In this document: positions 13,236 through 13,447 of the stretch, in pieces | How the letters are laid out: every line of letters starts with the position of its first letter | How positions within the stretch are numbered: position 1 is the first letter of the stretch | Source of the DNA: an uncultured Flavobacteriales bacterium | GTDB taxonomy: Bacteria > Bacteroidota > Bacteroidia > Flavobacteriales_D > Sanyastnellaceae | Direction: 5' to 3' | DNA length: 13,447 nt | NCBI GenBank assembly: GCA_937996585.1 | Contig: CALKUW010000338.1 | Location: forward strand, 1-13,447 | Translations under genes and position numbers: made by a program | The notes under the pieces: generated by a model | Databases searched by the model: none | What the model was told of the DNA's origin: nothing | What the model saw: the letters and a program-made list of their open reading frames with translations, nothing else

Positions 13236-13298
13236 CCTTCCTCCTTTGGGGCATCGGGGTCTCTCCGATGAACGTTTCATTTCGACAACCACACCATC

Positions 13299-13447
13299 AT
13301 GAACCTGAACCACGAAAGTGTCTGGGCGAACTGCCTCTCCTTCATCGAAGACAATGTCAGTGCTCAGGCTTTCAAGACGTGGTTCGTTCCGATCAAGGCG
13401 GTGAAGCTCGAGGAGTCCGTCCTCACGATCCAGGTTCCGTCCCAGTT
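13299..13447 (+). CDS. dnaA: Chromosomal replication initiator DnaA, 5' part
   Basis: The window cuts this gene after 49 codons. The visible part is DnaA domain I, the N-terminal interaction domain that contacts helicase loader or helicase and promotes oligomerisation: VWANCLSFIEDNV (8-20), AQAFKTWFVPIKAV (22-35) and ESVLTIQVPSQ (39-49) match the Bacteroidota DnaA pattern almost residue for residue. The ATP-binding and box-reading domains lie beyond the edge. The ATG at 13299 is the natural family start; no Shine-Dalgarno is present. It follows a 298-base non-coding gap with A/T tracts. The gene is co-oriented with the parAB and gcvT clusters. Its presence about 9 kb from parAB confirms that the segment is near the replication origin. 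Confidence 0.95.
   Translation, partial: MNLNHESVWANCLSFIEDNVSAQAFKTWFVPIKAVKLEESVLTIQVPSQ

Larger units (their letters stand above)
13001..13298. other. Non-coding gap before dnaA, candidate oriC / dnaA control region
   Basis: This 298-base gap between the QTMAN-like gene and dnaA has no credible gene. It is visibly richer in A/T than its surroundings, with a T-run at 13101-13106, an A-run at 13183-13188 and T8 at 13205-13212. TTGAA repeats sit at 13014, 13031 and 13047, and TCAGATG occurs twice (13074 and 13087). DnaA-box-like 9-mers are imperfect: TTATCAACG at 13124-13132 has two mismatches to TTATCCACA. Position next to dnaA and A/T tracts suit an origin or unwinding element, but the lack of a perfect DnaA box leaves this open; oriC may be on the other side of dnaA. 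Confidence 0.4.

Noticed and set aside
13107..13313. 68-residue minus-strand ORF in the dnaA upstream gap
   Set aside because: No family resemblance; it runs through A/T tracts and a terminator-like hairpin and overlaps the dnaA start.
1..13447. CRISPR arrays, tRNA or rRNA genes, insertion sequences or attachment sites
   Set aside because: No regularly spaced identical repeats, cloverleaf-type sequences, transposase genes or terminal inverted repeats were seen on either strand.

Overview
The window looks like a chromosomal, origin-proximal segment of a Bacteroidota bacterium, most likely a fairly GC-rich member of the Flavobacteriales or a related order. The clues are a secreted PKD-repeat protein ending in a type IX secretion (type B) sorting domain, a PUR-alpha-like DUF3276 protein, a DUF5683 protein, a long Bacteroidota-style signal peptidase I, TAnnTTTG-type -7 promoter motifs, no visible Shine-Dalgarno sequences, and the gene order parA-parB-DUF5683-dapB-lepB-wbqC. 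The last 149 bases are the 5' end of dnaA, so oriC is probably in or near the right end. These are assignments from reading motifs; no database search was run.

Layout. Bases 76-2748 encode a large cell-surface or secreted PKD protein. Bases 2793-3164 encode a small PUR-family nucleic-acid-binding protein. A regulatory gap of about 200 bases follows, with a hairpin, a perfect 9-mer DnaA box, a -7 promoter motif and two tiny leader ORFs. Next is a tightly packed cluster: parA (3372-4226), parB (4237-5172), a DUF5683 envelope protein (5172-5708), dapB (5705-6406), lepB (6446-8032) and a WbqC-family gene (8029-8658). Most junctions are 1-4 base overlaps. The only minus-strand gene, a small RelE/ParE-like ORF (8624-8923), converges on wbqC and overlaps its 3' end.

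A second plus-strand run begins at a TAnnTTTG motif. It holds gcvT (9014-10102), comB (10106-10900), a secreted S1/P1-nuclease or phospholipase C-like zinc hydrolase (10897-11865) and a homologue of tRNA-queuosine mannosyltransferase (11870-13000). A 298-base gap with A/T tracts, TTGAA repeats and a terminator-like hairpin then leads to dnaA.

Functionally the region mixes chromosome segregation and replication initiation (ParAB, DnaA), envelope biogenesis (DapB for diaminopimelate and peptidoglycan, LepB for signal-peptide removal, WbqC, DUF5683) and metabolism or RNA modification (GcvT, ComB, QTMAN-like). The points most worth a second look are the perfect DnaA box in front of parAB, the apparently antitoxin-less RelE/ParE-like gene, the bacterial QTMAN homologue, and the iteron-like spacing of repeats before dnaA. 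I found no convincing wholly new multi-gene system; most genes belong to recognisable families in a known kind of neighbourhood.
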